From positions 35,021,711-35,085,710 of the forward strand of contig NC_134507.1 in NCBI RefSeq assembly GCF_027942865.1: a stretch of DNA of 64,000 nt. The letters run 5' to 3'. Position 1 is the stretch's first letter. The number at the start of each line of letters is the position of its first letter. Under the pieces are notes generated by a model. That model worked only from the letters and a program-made list of their open reading frames with translations, was not told where the DNA came from and did no database searches. Position numbers and translations under genes: made by a program. Shown here one piece after another: positions 31,144 to 43,907 of this stretch. Origin of the DNA: Odontesthes bonariensis. Taxonomy: Eukaryota; Chordata; Actinopteri; Atheriniformes; Atherinopsidae.

Positions 31144-34100
31144 TTTAGTTCAGTTCAGTTCAGTTTACTTTATTGGTACCCGTAGGTAAACTGGTTTTGC
31201 AGTTTAAGAGAGAGATGGGTGTCCTTACATACAAGCTACAAGACACATGACACATATAAACATGGAATCTAAAAAACACATATAGGCTACACAAGAATAA
31301 ATAATACAAGGACAGTGCTGACATATAACATACAACATATATGTACGCAAGAAGCAGAACTGCAGTGGGATGACCGTAAGGCTTCATGCAGTTATTGAAG
31401 AACTATGGCAGTTAGAATGCAATTTAAGTGCAAAAGCATTGCTACAAGTAAATACATAACCTGCAAGTGCATTGGAAACATAATAATCCACAGGAAATTT
31501 GTCTTACATCTTATTTAGCAGAATAACTGCAGCTGGGACAAAACTGTTTTTGAATCTGTTGGTTCTGCAACCAGGAACTCCTAGCCTCCGTCCAGAGGGG
31601 AGGTACTGGAATTCATTATTCAAGGGGTGTCGGCTATCATCCAGGATACCCATTGCTATCCGCTGTAGTTGTCTTGTGTATAGGGAAGAAGGGTGCAGCT
31701 GTGTCTCCCCAATTAGTTTGCTTGACCACTTGACAATTTGGTATAGGCGGTTCTTGTGTGTAAGGGGAATATTGCCAAACCATGATGCTAAAGAAAAAGA
31801 TATAATTGATTCAATAAAAGAGTGATAAAACAAAATCATCATGGTCTTGTCACATTAAACTGGTAAAGCTTCCTCAAACAGTGTAACCGCTGTTGTCCTT
31901 TTTTGCATATAGCCTCACAATTCTCCTGGAGATTTAGTTTGGCGTCGATGATTGTCCCCAAGCATTTATAGGATTTAACTTGTTCCACTATTTGACCTTT
32001 CATAGTGGTGGCCTCATGCCTAGGATTGTTTCCAAAATCAATGTGCATATCCTTTGTTTTTGCTATGTTCAGTTGAAGATATGATTCCTCACACCACTGT
32101 ACAAAATCTTCTACTATTGGTCCATGACCTCGTTCGTTCTTCTGTAGCAAGCTTACAATGACAGAGTCATCTGCATATTTAATTATGGTCCTATTAGCAA
32201 AAGTACTCTGACACATGTTTGTATACAGGATGAACAGGAGGGGTGAGAGTGCCACCCTTGTGGCTAGCCTGTGGAGGAGCAAAGTTGACTGGACATGACT
32301 CCATTCACCCTGACTTCCTGTGTACTATTAATTAAAAAGTCTAAAATCCAACCAACAACATTAAAACTTAAAGAAAATTGTGTAAGAAGACGGTTTATTA
32401 AAATGTGTGGTTGGATGGTGTTAAAAGCTGATGAAAAGTCAATAAATAAAACTTGTGCATGTGACCCACTTCCTTCAAGATGTTTTAGAAGCTGATGGAG
32501 TAGGGTGATGGTAGCATCTTCCACTCCTCTGTTCGGCCTGTAGGCAAACTGCATGGGGTCCAATGCATTTTCAGTGTGCCTTAAGATGTGTGACCTTATC
32601 CATTTTTCAAAATTTTTCATTACAATTGAGGTTAGGGCAAAGGGTCTAAAATAGTTCAAAGTACTTGGCCTGCCACATTTCGGGACAGGGACCACAACAG
32701 GGTGTTTCCATACCTTGGGTACATGTTGTGTCTGCAGAGATTTATTAAAAATGAGCTGGAATATTGAGCTCAACTCTTTTGCACATGTCTTAATTACACG
32801 CCCACAGATATTGTCTGGTCCATAACTTTTATTAACCTTTGTCTTGAAGAAGACATTTTCAACATCTCTACATGTGATGCTGGTGTGCTGACCATCTTTG
32901 AGTTTGCACTGGAGTTTTCCAATTTCCTGGCTGAAATCAAACTTATCAAAACGGTTATAAAAACAATTCAAGGCATTTGCCAGCTCATTATCAGATGTAA
33001 AACCTTCAAGGGATATATGGTTACTTTTACTCTGGTTCTGGATACCAGCTATAGTTTTCATACAGGACCAGGCAGAGCCAAGGTTATTCTCAGTCATTCT
33101 TTGTTTGAGTTTGGACTTATATCTTTGTTTGGCTTTAGATATCTCAGTTTTCAGTTCTCTGGTGGCTACATGTAGATCAGTAGCAGTACCCTGCTTGTGA
33201 GCCTGCCTTTTTCCTCTGTAAACAGCTTTTAATAGTCCCATTTACCCATGGCTTGTTGTTTGGGTAAATCTTGATCTGTTTACATGGGATAATCATATCC
33301 CTACAAAAAGCCACATATGAACACACCACATCAGTGAGTTCATCCAAATCATTACAGGAGTCTGTAAAAGTGTCCCAGTCTGTGCAGTCATAACATTCCT
33401 GAAGGCACATAACTGAATCCTCAGTCCATTCCTTTACTTCCTTAATTTGCACTTGTTCCCTTCTCAAGACAGATCTGTACTTGGGAATGAGTTGAACACA
33501 GTTATGGTCTGCAGAGCCCAGCGGGGGCAGTGGAATCGATTTGTAGGCGTCCTTCACTGTACCATAACAGAGATCCAGTGTCTTTCCCCGCCTGGTTGGA
33601 CAGGTGACATACTGATAAAAGTCTCTCACGGAATGTTTTAACGTCACGTGATTGAAGTCACCTAGGATAAAGTTCGGAGCGTCGGGTGAGAGTGATTGTA
33701 ATTTATGCGTGACATCCGAAATAACATTGCAGGCAAAGGTGGCATTTGCCTTCGGGTGAATGTACACGACTGTTAGAAAGATTTGCAGAAATTCGCGTGG
33801 CAGATAGAATGGACGCATTGACACGGACAGGAGCTCAATGTCGGGTAAACAGATGTTTTCTCTGACAGTCACAGAAGTACAGTAGCGCCTGTTCAGGTAT
33901 ACACATACCCCTCCGCCGAGCGTCTTCCCCGTTATGTTAGCATCTCTGTCCGTCCGGATAGGTGATCCAAAACCGTCGATCCACAGTTCTCGGTCCTGGT
34001 CGTGCCCAGACAACCAGGTCTCCGTGAAGGCCAAGACGCAGCATTCCCCAAAATCCTTCTGCAGCTGGACGTTTCCCTGCAGCTCATCGAGTTTATTCCT

Positions 34101-34610
34101 AAGGGATTGTACATTTCCTAAAATCATGGTGGGGAGGGGGATCCGTTTCAGACACCGCTTCCTCCGGCGTAAACGAACACCTCCGCGTTTGCCCCGCTTC
34201 CTCTTTTTTCCCTGCCATGCCGAGTGTTCGGGCTTGTGATCTTTTCTTATACAGTCTGGTAAGTTTAAAACCGCATCTGGTGTGTTGTGCGCGCCCTCAA
34301 AGCGAAGTTGAAGCAACTGGTCTCTGCTGTACACAGTTCTTGCTTGGGCGGCCTGCATTGTGTCTCGGGCAAGCAGCAGGAATGACACCAGAATCCAAGT
34401 TACAACCAGATAGAAAAGTTCCATTTTTGTTTTGTATCGTCAGTTCAGGGTGAAATGACGTGGACAAACTTTAAACAGACTTCAGACAAACGTTAGGACT
34501 CTTAAGACTTATACAACTGATTAAAACAAACAAACATGTCGGACGCCAAACTCTCTCCCTGCCAGTCGCTGCGTGTGCAAGCGCCTGTGGCTCTTGCTCA
34601 CAGTTCAGGT
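31144..34610 (-). mobile_element. CR1/Rex1-like LINE, near full length
   Basis: On the - strand an open frame from 34424 to 33177 carries an apurinic-type endonuclease: MILGNVQSLRNKLDEL, TETWLS, GGGVCVYLNRRY, FILGDFNH and SADHNCVQL. After a frame change near 33230 the RT follows: FIDFSSAFNTIQ, then after a second frame change near 32280 LSPLLFILYTN and the catalytic KYADDSVIVSLL. The 3' end at 31144-31165 is a short tgaac repeat. The 5' border near 34610 is approximate. Two frameshifts make the copy inactive as it stands. Confidence 0.82.
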
Positions 34611-35665
34611 TCAGTTGAAGGTTTAGTCCGTGGTGTTATTTATTTAGTCATTTACAAATCCTCTGAAAAGTAGATCATAATCCAACTGAAGTTTGGTGGA
34701 TTAAAGCCTGCTGTTTAAAGCACAGAGCAGCGTCACCTCCCAAAGCCAACCCTGTCACTGGCTCTAAAGGAGAGGAGCCTGTTAGCGGAGGGCCCTGCTC
34801 AGAGTCCTGCTTTAGTGAACTACAGCAACCAAGTAAACCTGCGAGACTTCTGTTGGGATCAGACTGATCTATGAGGGCTTAAAGATTCCACAAAGAGAAA
34901 CATGCAGCTGAACCTAAAACTTGAACAGAGAACTTACAGGAGAGGTTTTTAATGCTTTTATGCATCAATCTTTACTTCATTGGCTCCCTCCATGGGATTC
35001 AAATTTGGAACATTTTTCTAATAAAAGAAAAAGATGTCAAGGCTCAGAAAGCACCTTTATCATTGTTTTACTGTGTAATATGTAGGATCCATAAACTCAT
35101 TTATTACCAGCTCTATCAGCATGGAGAGAATCCCCTTTTCTCCCAAAAGATCCCAGGTGCTGCTCCTGAGGTGTTTCTGTGAGTTTATCACACCAGCTGG
35201 TGAAATGATATGAGTCCCTCTACAGTTGTTGTAGATATCAGCTGAGATTCAAACTAAAAGACACATTTTGTGTCTGAAACTGTGAGAGACTGTTCAAGTG
35301 GGACTGAAAGCAGATTCAGAGGGTTGTGATGTATGTTTTTCCACCCAAATGATCTGATAACTGTCAGAGATGCAGCAGTGCTATGAAATCCACTTTAGAA
35401 GCTGCAGTTATTGGACACAATGAAAGCTGACCATCTCTGTGGCTCAGAGGAAAACTGAGCAACAATATATTTTAGATAACTTATATATTTATATATTATT
35501 TATATATTTCTATAACTTACAAATGAGGATATAACGATGCAACTAACAGCAAAGCTAACAATAAGCTACACAGAAGGAAAAGCATCAGCCAGGCTCTGTC
35601 AGAGGTGACAGTGTAGAAACAGAGTGCAGGCATAGAGGGAAGTACAGGTTAAGTGGGAGATTACA
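34611..35665. other. Unassigned stretch
   Basis: No gene recognised; part of 34735-34830 reads like degraded repeat sequence. Confidence 0.4.
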
Positions 35666-35671
35666 TTTTTA

Positions 35672-35744
35672 CACCTGAACAGGGACTTGAACCCTGGACC
35701 CTCAGATTAAAAATCTGATGGTCTACCAGCTGAGCTATCCAGGC
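35672..35744 (-). tRNA. tRNA-Lys(TTT)-like gene
   Basis: The 73-nt sequence reads GCCTGGATAGCTCAGCTGG ... with anticodon loop TTTTTAA (anticodon TTT), T arm AGGGTTCAAGTCCCT and acceptor end TTCAGGTG. It follows tRNA-Lys closely, but the D stem has a mismatch (GCTC against GACC) and the acceptor stem has G-T pairs. It may be a decaying copy. Confidence 0.7.
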
Positions 35745-35869
35745 CCTATGAAAGTGTGTCTGAGTGACAGCTGACATCTGAAACACTTCCTGAGTCCAAA
35801 GCTGTGACGCTGTTTTCTGAACAAACGCCTGGTTGATGTGAACTTGTGTTGCAGCCACTGAGCATAAAG

Positions 35870-36345
35870 AAGAAGGCCTTCATGGAGGGAAACAGGGAGT
35901 TAAGGAGGAGTGTGAAGAAAAAAGGAAGAGAGCAAGTCGGTGGGAAACTATCTGCAGCAGAACAGTGTGAGGGATGTGTGGTCAGGAATGGAAAAGCTCA
36001 CAGGCTTTGGGATAATGTGGGATCAGACAGATGGAAGAGTTCAGACAAACTCAGCATGCTGCTGCCTCCTGCTACAGACCTCACATCCTCCATGTACCAA
36101 CAGCTTCCCTGTCACACCTCAGCACATCTACATGAAACTATCACATCTATAGGAAAATAAACTATGGCCTCATCTGGATACAAACAAAAGAGATGATTGT
36201 GGATTTTAGGAGGAGCAGCAGTCAGCTGAACACCGTCTCCATCCTCGGTGAAGAGGTGGTTGAGGATTACAGATACCTGAGGGTTCACCTGGACAGCAGA
36301 CTGGACTGGAAATGCAACACTGAGGCTGTCTACAAGATGGGACAT
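35870..36345 (+). mobile_element. CR1/Rex1-like LINE scrap
   Basis: In different frames the text VWSGMEKLTGFG (about 35975-36010) and MIVDFRRSSSQLNTVSILGEEVVEDYRYLRVHLD (36193-36295) matches separated parts of the RT region of this LINE type, so it is an internally deleted remnant. Confidence 0.7.
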
Positions 36346-36349
36346 TCAG

Positions 36350-37935
36350 TAAACTATTCCTATAACTGTATATATGCTAACTGAGTTGGCATGGGTTGGT
36401 GCACTAACACATGTTACAGAGTTTAATATTTCTGCATCTTTTAGTAAAAACAGGAAAGAATGAGTGTATATTTCCAGCCAAATTCCCAGTAAAGCTGCTC
36501 TCATCCACATATTTTTCTGTTTCTTCTGTCAGACGGCTAAACTGAAAATCAGCCCATTAAGACTATGGGTCAACTCGTGGTCACTTAAAGCATGTCCAGA
36601 CTGTCGCTCTGCTCTAATAAAATCCTGATTTTGTAACCGCAGCCTCATGTGAGAAAATCACCCTTCAGGTGACTTAAAGACAACATGTTGGCAGCGCTTT
36701 CAGCTGTACTTACATGCAGCGTGATGTCCCACAGAGAAAGTTAGAGGCAGCAGAATGTCAGGAAGGTTTTCTGCACAGTCTATCCCGTGCATGTACGCTG
36801 GGACAACATGGTGGTCCAGTTAAATGGACGAGTACACCTGGAACTGAAGCTGGACTTACCTGTGCATGCAAGCGTTCTGAATGTCCATGATCAAGATAAA
36901 AATATGTAACATACAGAACAAAAAGCATACATCTCCAGCTGAAAACATGAAACCTGCATCCTACAAATAAAATGTTCCACTGGGGTGACCCACCCAAGTT
37001 GGTTATTAGGAGGAAATTTTAAGAAATATCCTCAAAACCAGTTTTTCTCAGTGTGCAGACTTCAGCTTTTTGTTTTAAGTTTTGAACAAAGAAAATAGAC
37101 TCAAATGTAACCTCTCTTCTATGCATATTCAGAACTTATTTAAATCTCTTCCAGAAAAACTCTTGTTTTGATCGTTTTCTTTAAAATAAAGATTTTTAAA
37201 AAGCTAATTGACCATGTGCTCTGTTTTACATATAACACCAGTTATAGAGGTAAACACGCAAAGTTAACATATTGACAGGTTTCAAATCTATGTTTCAGTG
37301 GCGGCCGTGCTTTGGCTCACTGGGCCTTCAGTGCGGGTTTACCGTCCATTCAGAGTCGCTATTTAAATCCGTCCTGAGTGCCCACATGGATCTGGATCTC
37401 ACTAACCGTGCTGTATGCCAATAAACACAGAGAGACAGCTGCTAGAAGACTTTCTTCTGCAGGTTTCCTTCTGATTTATTTATTTTTTAAACACATATTC
37501 AGCAGCAGGATGTTTATTCATCAATTAGCCTACTAATAATGAACTATGAGAGGCATTTCACGTGTTGAGAGCGACTTCCATTGTTATTGTTATTATTATC
37601 ACGTATATCAGCAGTTCAGAATATTTGATCATTTATATTTATAATTTAATATTTATACATGTAAATAAAATACATTATACTCACAAGAGTTCCTGATTAT
37701 TATCTATTTATTGACATAACACTGAGATGCTCCATATGTGAGTCCATTGTTGCCAGTTAACTGCAGCCTTGCACCTTTCAGCAGCAGCTGTTACCGCTGA
37801 GCAATCAGTTCCCTCTGCACTGAGGATCATATGAAAGCAGCTCCTGCAGCTTCAGGTTAGTGTCACAGGGCTCTGAACTTTGTGTTAGTGCAGTCTGTCA
37901 GGACCAGGTCCCAGGCAAGCTTTAATTATATTGCA
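36350..37935. other. Unassigned AT-rich stretch upstream of the small secreted-protein gene
   Basis: No gene or element recognised. It should contain the promoter of the gene starting at 37941, but I cannot place a TATA box or start site with confidence. Confidence 0.4.
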
Positions 37936-37940
37936 GCAGA

Positions 37941-38820
37941 ATGAGGTGAGTAACTTCTAGTCTATCCCAGTGCTTCTAAGTGGTGGCACTGAACCTCTGC
38001 TGCCTTAAATGTCTGAGGCAAGCAGAACCTCATTTGGTCGCAGCATTACACTATGTTTATACAGTTAAGCTCAACAGGACTGGGCATGTTAAGGGGAGGT
38101 GGTGGTTGGACCCCACTGGACTCTAAATGTACTCGGAACTTCATATGAGATGTCCCTGTTTCTGCAGGGTTTTGTGGATTTCTTGTGTGCTGATTGGAAG
38201 CATCACCTGCATTCCTGCACAAAGCGGTAAGCTGATCCCAATCAAAGCTCAGCAACTAAAAGCAGTTTAAATTGACTCGGGGTGTAAATGGAAGGCTGAT
38301 CTTAATTCTCCGTTTCCTCACCCATGTATTCAGTTTATGGACAAGATCTATCTAAGCCAACGTATCAGAAACAAACTGGAACCAGTGGTTCTGGAGCACA
38401 GCAGCATGGTGCTCAGGGAGGTCAGTCTGGAGCTCCTGGCAGCAATTACCAGTTTGAAGATGGGAGCTGGAGCCTTTCATCTGACACCAGCGGCGAGGAC
38501 GAGCCAGTCTTCACTCCTGTGGCCGACGAGGATCAAGTCTACGCTTACAAATCTCGGTCCCGCTACAACAAGAAGCGTGTGCTGTTCACCCAGTTCCGCT
38601 ACACCCCAACAGAATCTGAGCCAGACCACGGCAAAACATCTCAGCACAAGGTTCAAGTTCAGAGCGGCTTCTGAGGATCTTTCTGGTGAGGCTCATTTTA
38701 CTCTGCATGTGTGCTCTCTGTAGCTGCTGGTAGTTGACTGACTTTCTTTGTCTTGCAGATCTGCATATTCTAGAGGCATCGCTGCTGCTACCGCTTGAAT
38801 AAATGGCTTTAACTTGAATA
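37941..38820 (+). CDS. Small secreted protein gene, 134 residues, unrecognised
   Basis: Three coding exons join cleanly: 37941-37945 (ATGAG, then GTGAGT), 38168-38226 and 38334-38674, in total 405 bases ending in TGA. A 3' untranslated exon follows (38760 on, after donor at about 38686), with AATAAA at about 38799. The protein starts MRVLWISCVLIGSITCIPAQS, a textbook signal peptide. Then comes a Gln/Gly/Ser-rich stretch, an acidic segment with SSDTSGEDEPVF, and a basic end DQVYAYKSRSRYNKKRVLFTQFRYTP. There are no Cys residues after the signal, so no disulfides. It is likely exported. I do not recognise the family; an egg-envelope or other reproductive secreted protein is only a guess. Confidence 0.75.
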
Positions 38821-39780
38821 CCTTGTTGCTCCATCAAATGGCTCCTAGCCGTCTCTGGGTCATCCAGTTGTGGGTTGGAGGGGATAGTTGAGGGCCTGAC
38901 AGGTTGACATGACGTAATCCTATAAATAAGGTGTTGGCATTAACTTAAGGACAGTATCTGATCAAAGGTGAGCTTGTGAAGGTCTTCGGCTTCAGCTTGG
39001 AATGTATTGCCAACTAAAAATGGCTGAAAAGCCAACTGCAGCTCTCTGACAGCAGTGGGTAAAGGTGTGGCCTTGAGCTCTATCAGAAGATTCCACTGCT
39101 GCATATTGTGCTGAGGGGGAAACCTTCACACTCTGTAGCAGTCCTCACCCTACAGCTCTGGGTAAGGGCAGACCCATCAGATGCTGGGGCCATGTGAAAC
39201 CTGGACAGTATTTTCTGCAAGTCCATGACTGAGGATGGCTTCATAATATCGTCTGTGGTTGCAAAGGTCTTGTACTCTGAATACTTGTAATGAAGCTTGT
39301 GCTACACAAATCAAAAGATGTGGCAGCTACTTTTAGTGAAGTGGCTCGGGAACAAAATTTATAGGCTCAATGTTGTCACTTACTCACTACCCAGAAGTAA
39401 GTTGGATCAGGTGGTGGGGGCAAACATCTAGTGGAGGACCCTGTTCATGACATCTTCAACAAAGCTGAGTATTTTTATTAAATCTATACATTACCATTGA
39501 GGTTGGGTCATGGAAACTGAAAGGAGCCTCTCAGCCTCAATTGTAGTGGTGTGGCCAGAAGGTCATCATTGCCTATCAGGACAGTAGCATAGGACCTGCT
39601 TGTGAATATTAGCATGTAGGGAAAAAATTCAAGCTGAAGAAAAAGGCCTTTTGTGTTGGGTTGTTCAGGAGGTTGACCTGAAGCAGGTACCAGGTGGCCA
39701 AAAGGGCTGCATCATCAGTAGCTGCTCAAGCTAAAATTCAGGTATGGGAAGAATCTGTTCCCATGTCTTTGGTTGCATCT
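38821..39780. other. Unassigned stretch
   Basis: No gene recognised; parts of 39500-39780 may be decayed Tc1 sequence belonging to the next feature. Confidence 0.35.
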
Positions 39781-39789
39781 ATAAAATAA

Positions 39790-40040
39790 CAGTTTGACAT
39801 GCATGAAATAGCATTTTTGCAGAAAAAAGGTGATTCCCTGAGATGCATCTGGACCTTCTGCTGTTCAATGAAGCTTGATCAGAAATGGTCTCCATGGAAG
39901 GGTGGCTGTCAAGAAGCCGTTCATAAGGAGGGGAAACAGGGAGAAAAGGCTGAGCTATGCCAAATGACTCAAGAAGTGGACTGAAAATCAGTGGCAACAG
40001 GTCTGGAGGGATGAATCCTCCCCAGAGCCCAGGGAGGGTT
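39790..40040 (+). mobile_element. Tc1 transposase remnant
   Basis: Around 39900-40010 the reading RRGNREKRLSYAK ... LKKWTENQWQQVW matches the segment of Tc1 transposases before the second catalytic Asp. The frame is broken by a stop and the rest is not recognisable. Confidence 0.6.
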
Positions 40041-40044
40041 AGAA

Positions 40045-41140
40045 TAAACGTGTTAAATTAATAAATCAAACAACTCATGGATTCTGTCCATTACATCAGA
40101 TTTTACAGATCAAACATCTATTTTGTTCTACATTTGGATGCAAGAAGACGAGCCAGGTGTTGGAATATATTCAGTTCAGTCGTGAGCTGTACAACCACAC
40201 AGTGGACTGTGCACAAAAGCATTCACTATCCTGTCTGGAACATGAACAAACATGTCTGATTAATACTGGGCATAATGCAACATCAAATGTGCCATCTATA
40301 TGTGAGAATCAGATGTCTTACCCGGTCGTCCCTACAGCAAGGACACTGCCTGTGGGGACTGCTTGTAAATAGTCAACATGTACTGACATATAATTAAAAG
40401 AAAAACTTCTGTGGACTTGTTTCCACACTTTAAGTCACTCACATTGTTAACCTGCAGGTTTCAGTTTAAATATGAACATGATAAAGTCTGGTCTTTGTTG
40501 GATTTTATGAAAGTAATTATGAGGACAGATGATGTGAACTACTGTAACAAATGTTAGTTTTCAGAATTAAAACAACCTGGGGATATAAATATTCTCATTT
40601 TCATAAATAAATATGAAGTTCAGGTGTGCCAGTCAACATTTTAAAGTAAAAAAAAGACTTTCTCAGAAACTTAGACCCATATTAAAAAAGAGCATTATTA
40701 AAATAGACATATTTTCCCTTTTAAATGAGTTAAAAATGTAACTTTAACTTCAGTGTATTTTCAGTACAGTTCCACCTCACTGATGGCTGGTAAAGCCTCC
40801 ACAGTACAAAGAACAGAAAACAGTCGCCTACAGAATATAAAGTGCTCAAATGTCACATTTCCCATGTTGGAAGTTTGCTGTGTCACAGGGAGTCTGTGGG
40901 AGTCTGTGGTTGTTCTCACAAGGCAACAAGTTTTCAGGAGGAATGATGGAAATCCACAGAAATCGTCAAGATGCTATAGAACTACTAGCCACCGTACCCT
41001 GAAACCTTTATCTTCCACAATGGAAAATGGTTGCGCATCCATAACAATCATATCTACCAACGCAGAATCAAGCTTTTGCTTCCATGACACTACAAAAATA
41101 AAATTCTGCATATCAAGAAAATAAACGCAGGGCAAACTTG
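40045..41140. other. Unassigned stretch
   Basis: Two short open frames (40157-40372 and 40753-41124, +) have no features that persuade me they are genes. Confidence 0.35.
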
Positions 41141-41144
41141 TAAA

Positions 41145-41215
41145 ATGCTGGATTTAAACTCATAACCTTCGGATGCAAAAGCCACTAAGCTAATCACTGA
41201 GCTATCAGGTATGTG
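41145..41215 (-). repeat. tRNA-like sequence (SINE head or tRNA pseudogene)
   Basis: On the - strand TAGCTCAGTGATTAGC looks like a Pol III A box and GGTTATGAGTTTAAATCC like a B box, about 25 nt apart. The cloverleaf does not fold well. Confidence 0.45.
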
Positions 41216-41257
41216 ACTGTCTGCACCCACCATCCACATCATACAGTAAATAATTAC

Positions 41258-41906
41258 CGGCAGAAGGAGGATTGAAGGTTTGGTTTGTTGTTCGAGGGGT
41301 CTCAACATGATGGATGGACCGGAGGTGTCCCAACATGGAGGATGTGTTGTCATCAAAGGCCAGTTCTTGTGGGCAAATCAAACACCGCACCTTCAACAGA
41401 CAGACAAGAAAGAGATAAACAATCACTTTTTAAAATGAAGGACAAACCTACTTCTAGTTAAAGACATCATCAATAGCTAAGAATAATAGTGCACTTTAGT
41501 TGTTTTAAATAATTCAGAGACCCTTTGCGTAATAAACACACCTTTCTGTCAGAACACAGACAGAGAGGTGTTTGGTACACAGCTGTGTAATAATGGCCGT
41601 AAGCGCTATGTTTGGGATATGCGCTAAATAAACAATTAGCACAATAAATCTTGAATCTTAAACAAGTCCAAAATGAATGTATTGTCCTTGATAACTTAGA
41701 TTCTTAAATGCCCCCTTATTTTAAGAAGAGAAGTATATTAGCATGCATACCCATTATAATAATAAAGCTTATATTTTCACTTTAAAAACAAAAACAAGCA
41801 AACATCTTACATCACACAATAGTATATTGTACAATAGTATCACCTTATTAGGAGAAACCAAGGTGAAGTGATCCCAAGCCAAATAACGTTTCTTGCCAGA
41901 AGCCAT
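41258..41906 (-). CDS. BED zinc finger, two exons of a ZBED/hAT-type protein (partial)
   Basis: Exon 1 (41906-41844) encodes MASGKKRYLAWDHFTLVSPNK and ends at GTGATA in phase 0. Exon 2 (41390-41258) continues VRCLICPQELAFDDNTSSMLGHLRSIH and ends at GTAATT. Joined at the splice they form a BED finger: the aromatic W..HF part, then C-x2-C and H-x4-H. BED fingers bind DNA in ZBED proteins and hAT transposases. I find no further exons downstream, where a tRNA-like sequence lies instead. It is probably the leftover N terminus of a hAT-derived gene. Confidence 0.7.
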
Positions 41907-41918
41907 GGAAAAGAGCAA

Positions 41919-41940
41919 TGAATTCAATTCAATTCAATTC
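41919..41940. repeat. (aattc)n microsatellite
   Basis: Four to five copies of aattc upstream of the BED exon start. Confidence 0.8.
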
Positions 41941-42472
41941 TGACAGGGCAACAGAACTGGTCGGGAAACGTCGTTTGGGATTCATTCTCCTTTTATAGAG
42001 AACAGCGCGCCCAAGTGTTCAAACGATGAGAGACCTCTGAACCGTGGTTCCACCAAACAATGCGTTCTGCGCTTCGGACGTCATCAATCACGTGATCAGC
42101 GCCATCTGGTACCCCGGAACATTGTGCCGAAGCACTCTGCTTCACGAAGATAAAACAAACGCCGAAGCGTCCGTGTCAAACGGGGAAAAAAGAAAAAAGA
42201 TGGTTGTTGTGACATAAAACACTCATACACAGAATAACATGTTTATTATGTTGATATTTCTACAGTCAACACTACAAATATGTGTACAATGTTTTGTATG
42301 CCATGCTTTTTGTACATTTACATAGAACAATAAAGTTTATTGAGAAAAAAACCCTTCCGAAACCAGTCACATGGTACGGCCGGTTCGAAAGGCCTCTGAC
42401 GTCACCACATAGTCATCGACACGCGCCGCTTCACAAAATACATCCGAAGTTACCGCACACACTGCGAAGCCT

Positions 42473-42562
42473 CGGCTCATCTCGGTACATCTCGGAACAT
42501 CTCGGCTCATCTCGGAACATCTCGGAACATCTCGGCTCATCTCGGAACATCTCGGAACATCT
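42473..42562. repeat. 10-bp minisatellite catctcggNN
   Basis: About nine to ten units of catctcgg plus ct, ta or aa follow one another. The pattern ct-aa-aa repeats, giving a 30-bp higher order. Confidence 0.9.
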
Positions 42563-42569
42563 GGTAACA

Positions 42570-43800
42570 GCAACAGAAAGCTGCATGAAGGTGAGTCCAA
42601 AAAAGAATGAATTTAGCGGTCAGACGTTAGCAGAAATGTCTTCAAAGTGCTCTGTGTCATTGGTTTGATTCCTGCTCCTGGACACGGGCAGTCAGAACAT
42701 GCAGCAGAGAGTAAAAAGGTCAGATAACCTGGCTGCTAGTCACAGTTAGCACGTCCTGTTGATGCTAATGCTAATGTTCTGCAAACCATTAAAGCTTTAA
42801 ACGATCCCAGAAACACAACCTCAGCAAGATTTCAATAAGCCGGCCAGATGGCCAAATAAGATGGAGCTTTATCCTTTTAGCTGTGTGTGAAACATACTTC
42901 TGGGCCCTTTTCTTCCTCTTTTCTAACCTTTTGGGGCAGTTTTTGACCATCCTGTCACATTTTCCACTAAAGCTGCAGTTTTCTTAACTTCTTTCTGTAG
43001 TTTTGCTGAAATCTTTTGTGATTTAAAAAGTTTGATGATCAATGTCAAATATAGAATGGTTCTTTCCAGACTTATCTGAGTATCATTTGGCTTTTTGATA
43101 GAAATGTATGGCGAAAACATGTGATTTGATGTGTTTAACGTACACAATATGCCATATTTCATGATTAGATCTTAAAATGACTTAATTATGGTCAATATAA
43201 ATACTTTAATTACATTAAGAGTTTAAGTTGTGTGAAGAGGAGTCATAGCATTATTATAAAGACTTGTGGGTGATCCAGGAAAGTATCACAGGAGCAGTAG
43301 AAATCCAGTTCTCCTCAGTATCAGTGTGTGATTTCTCAGATTTACACTCAGAAGCCCATTAAAAGTCAGTCTAACTGTCCTCTTCAGAAGTGTCTCATGA
43401 AAGCTTCATTATTCACTTTCCTTTACATATCCAATATTTTCTTTTATCCACGAATCAACAAGGACTGAGCACATAATGAAAAAGTTCTGGAAATGAGAAC
43501 AGGTTTAGAAACGGAGAGAATCTGAACCTCAGTCTTTGGGATGATATTGGGACCCTTTCCTCAAACAGGATCATTGTCTTAATGTAGTAAAATGATTTAA
43601 GTTGATGGTGTTACACTGACTCAGATGAGATTTATGGGATATTGCACACAGTGGGTGGCGGTCTACAGAGTTATTATTACATTTTTTTTCTGAATGTGAT
43701 CAAAAAGCTACAAATATTTTGAACTGTGACCTTAGTGGGTCTTTAAAGAAGCATTTTAAAGTTCACAGGGATTTAAATAAAAACCAAAATAATGAGTTTA
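42570..43800. other. Unassigned stretch
   Basis: No gene or element recognised. Confidence 0.4.
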
Positions 43801-43907
43801 ATGGAATGTGACTGGATGGTTAAAAACTGTGCAGAAAGGTTATCAAGAGAAGAAGAAAAGTGGGTGTGGTTTAACACGCTGCACGCCACAGCTGGATCTT
43901 ATCGTAT

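Noticed and set aside
40157-41124. Two short + strand frames as possible genes
   Set aside because: No domain, signal peptide, splice support or codon pattern that stands out.
42473-42562. Regular short repeats that might suggest a CRISPR-like array
   Set aside because: The units are 10 bp, directly adjacent and without spacers, in an animal genome; it is a minisatellite.
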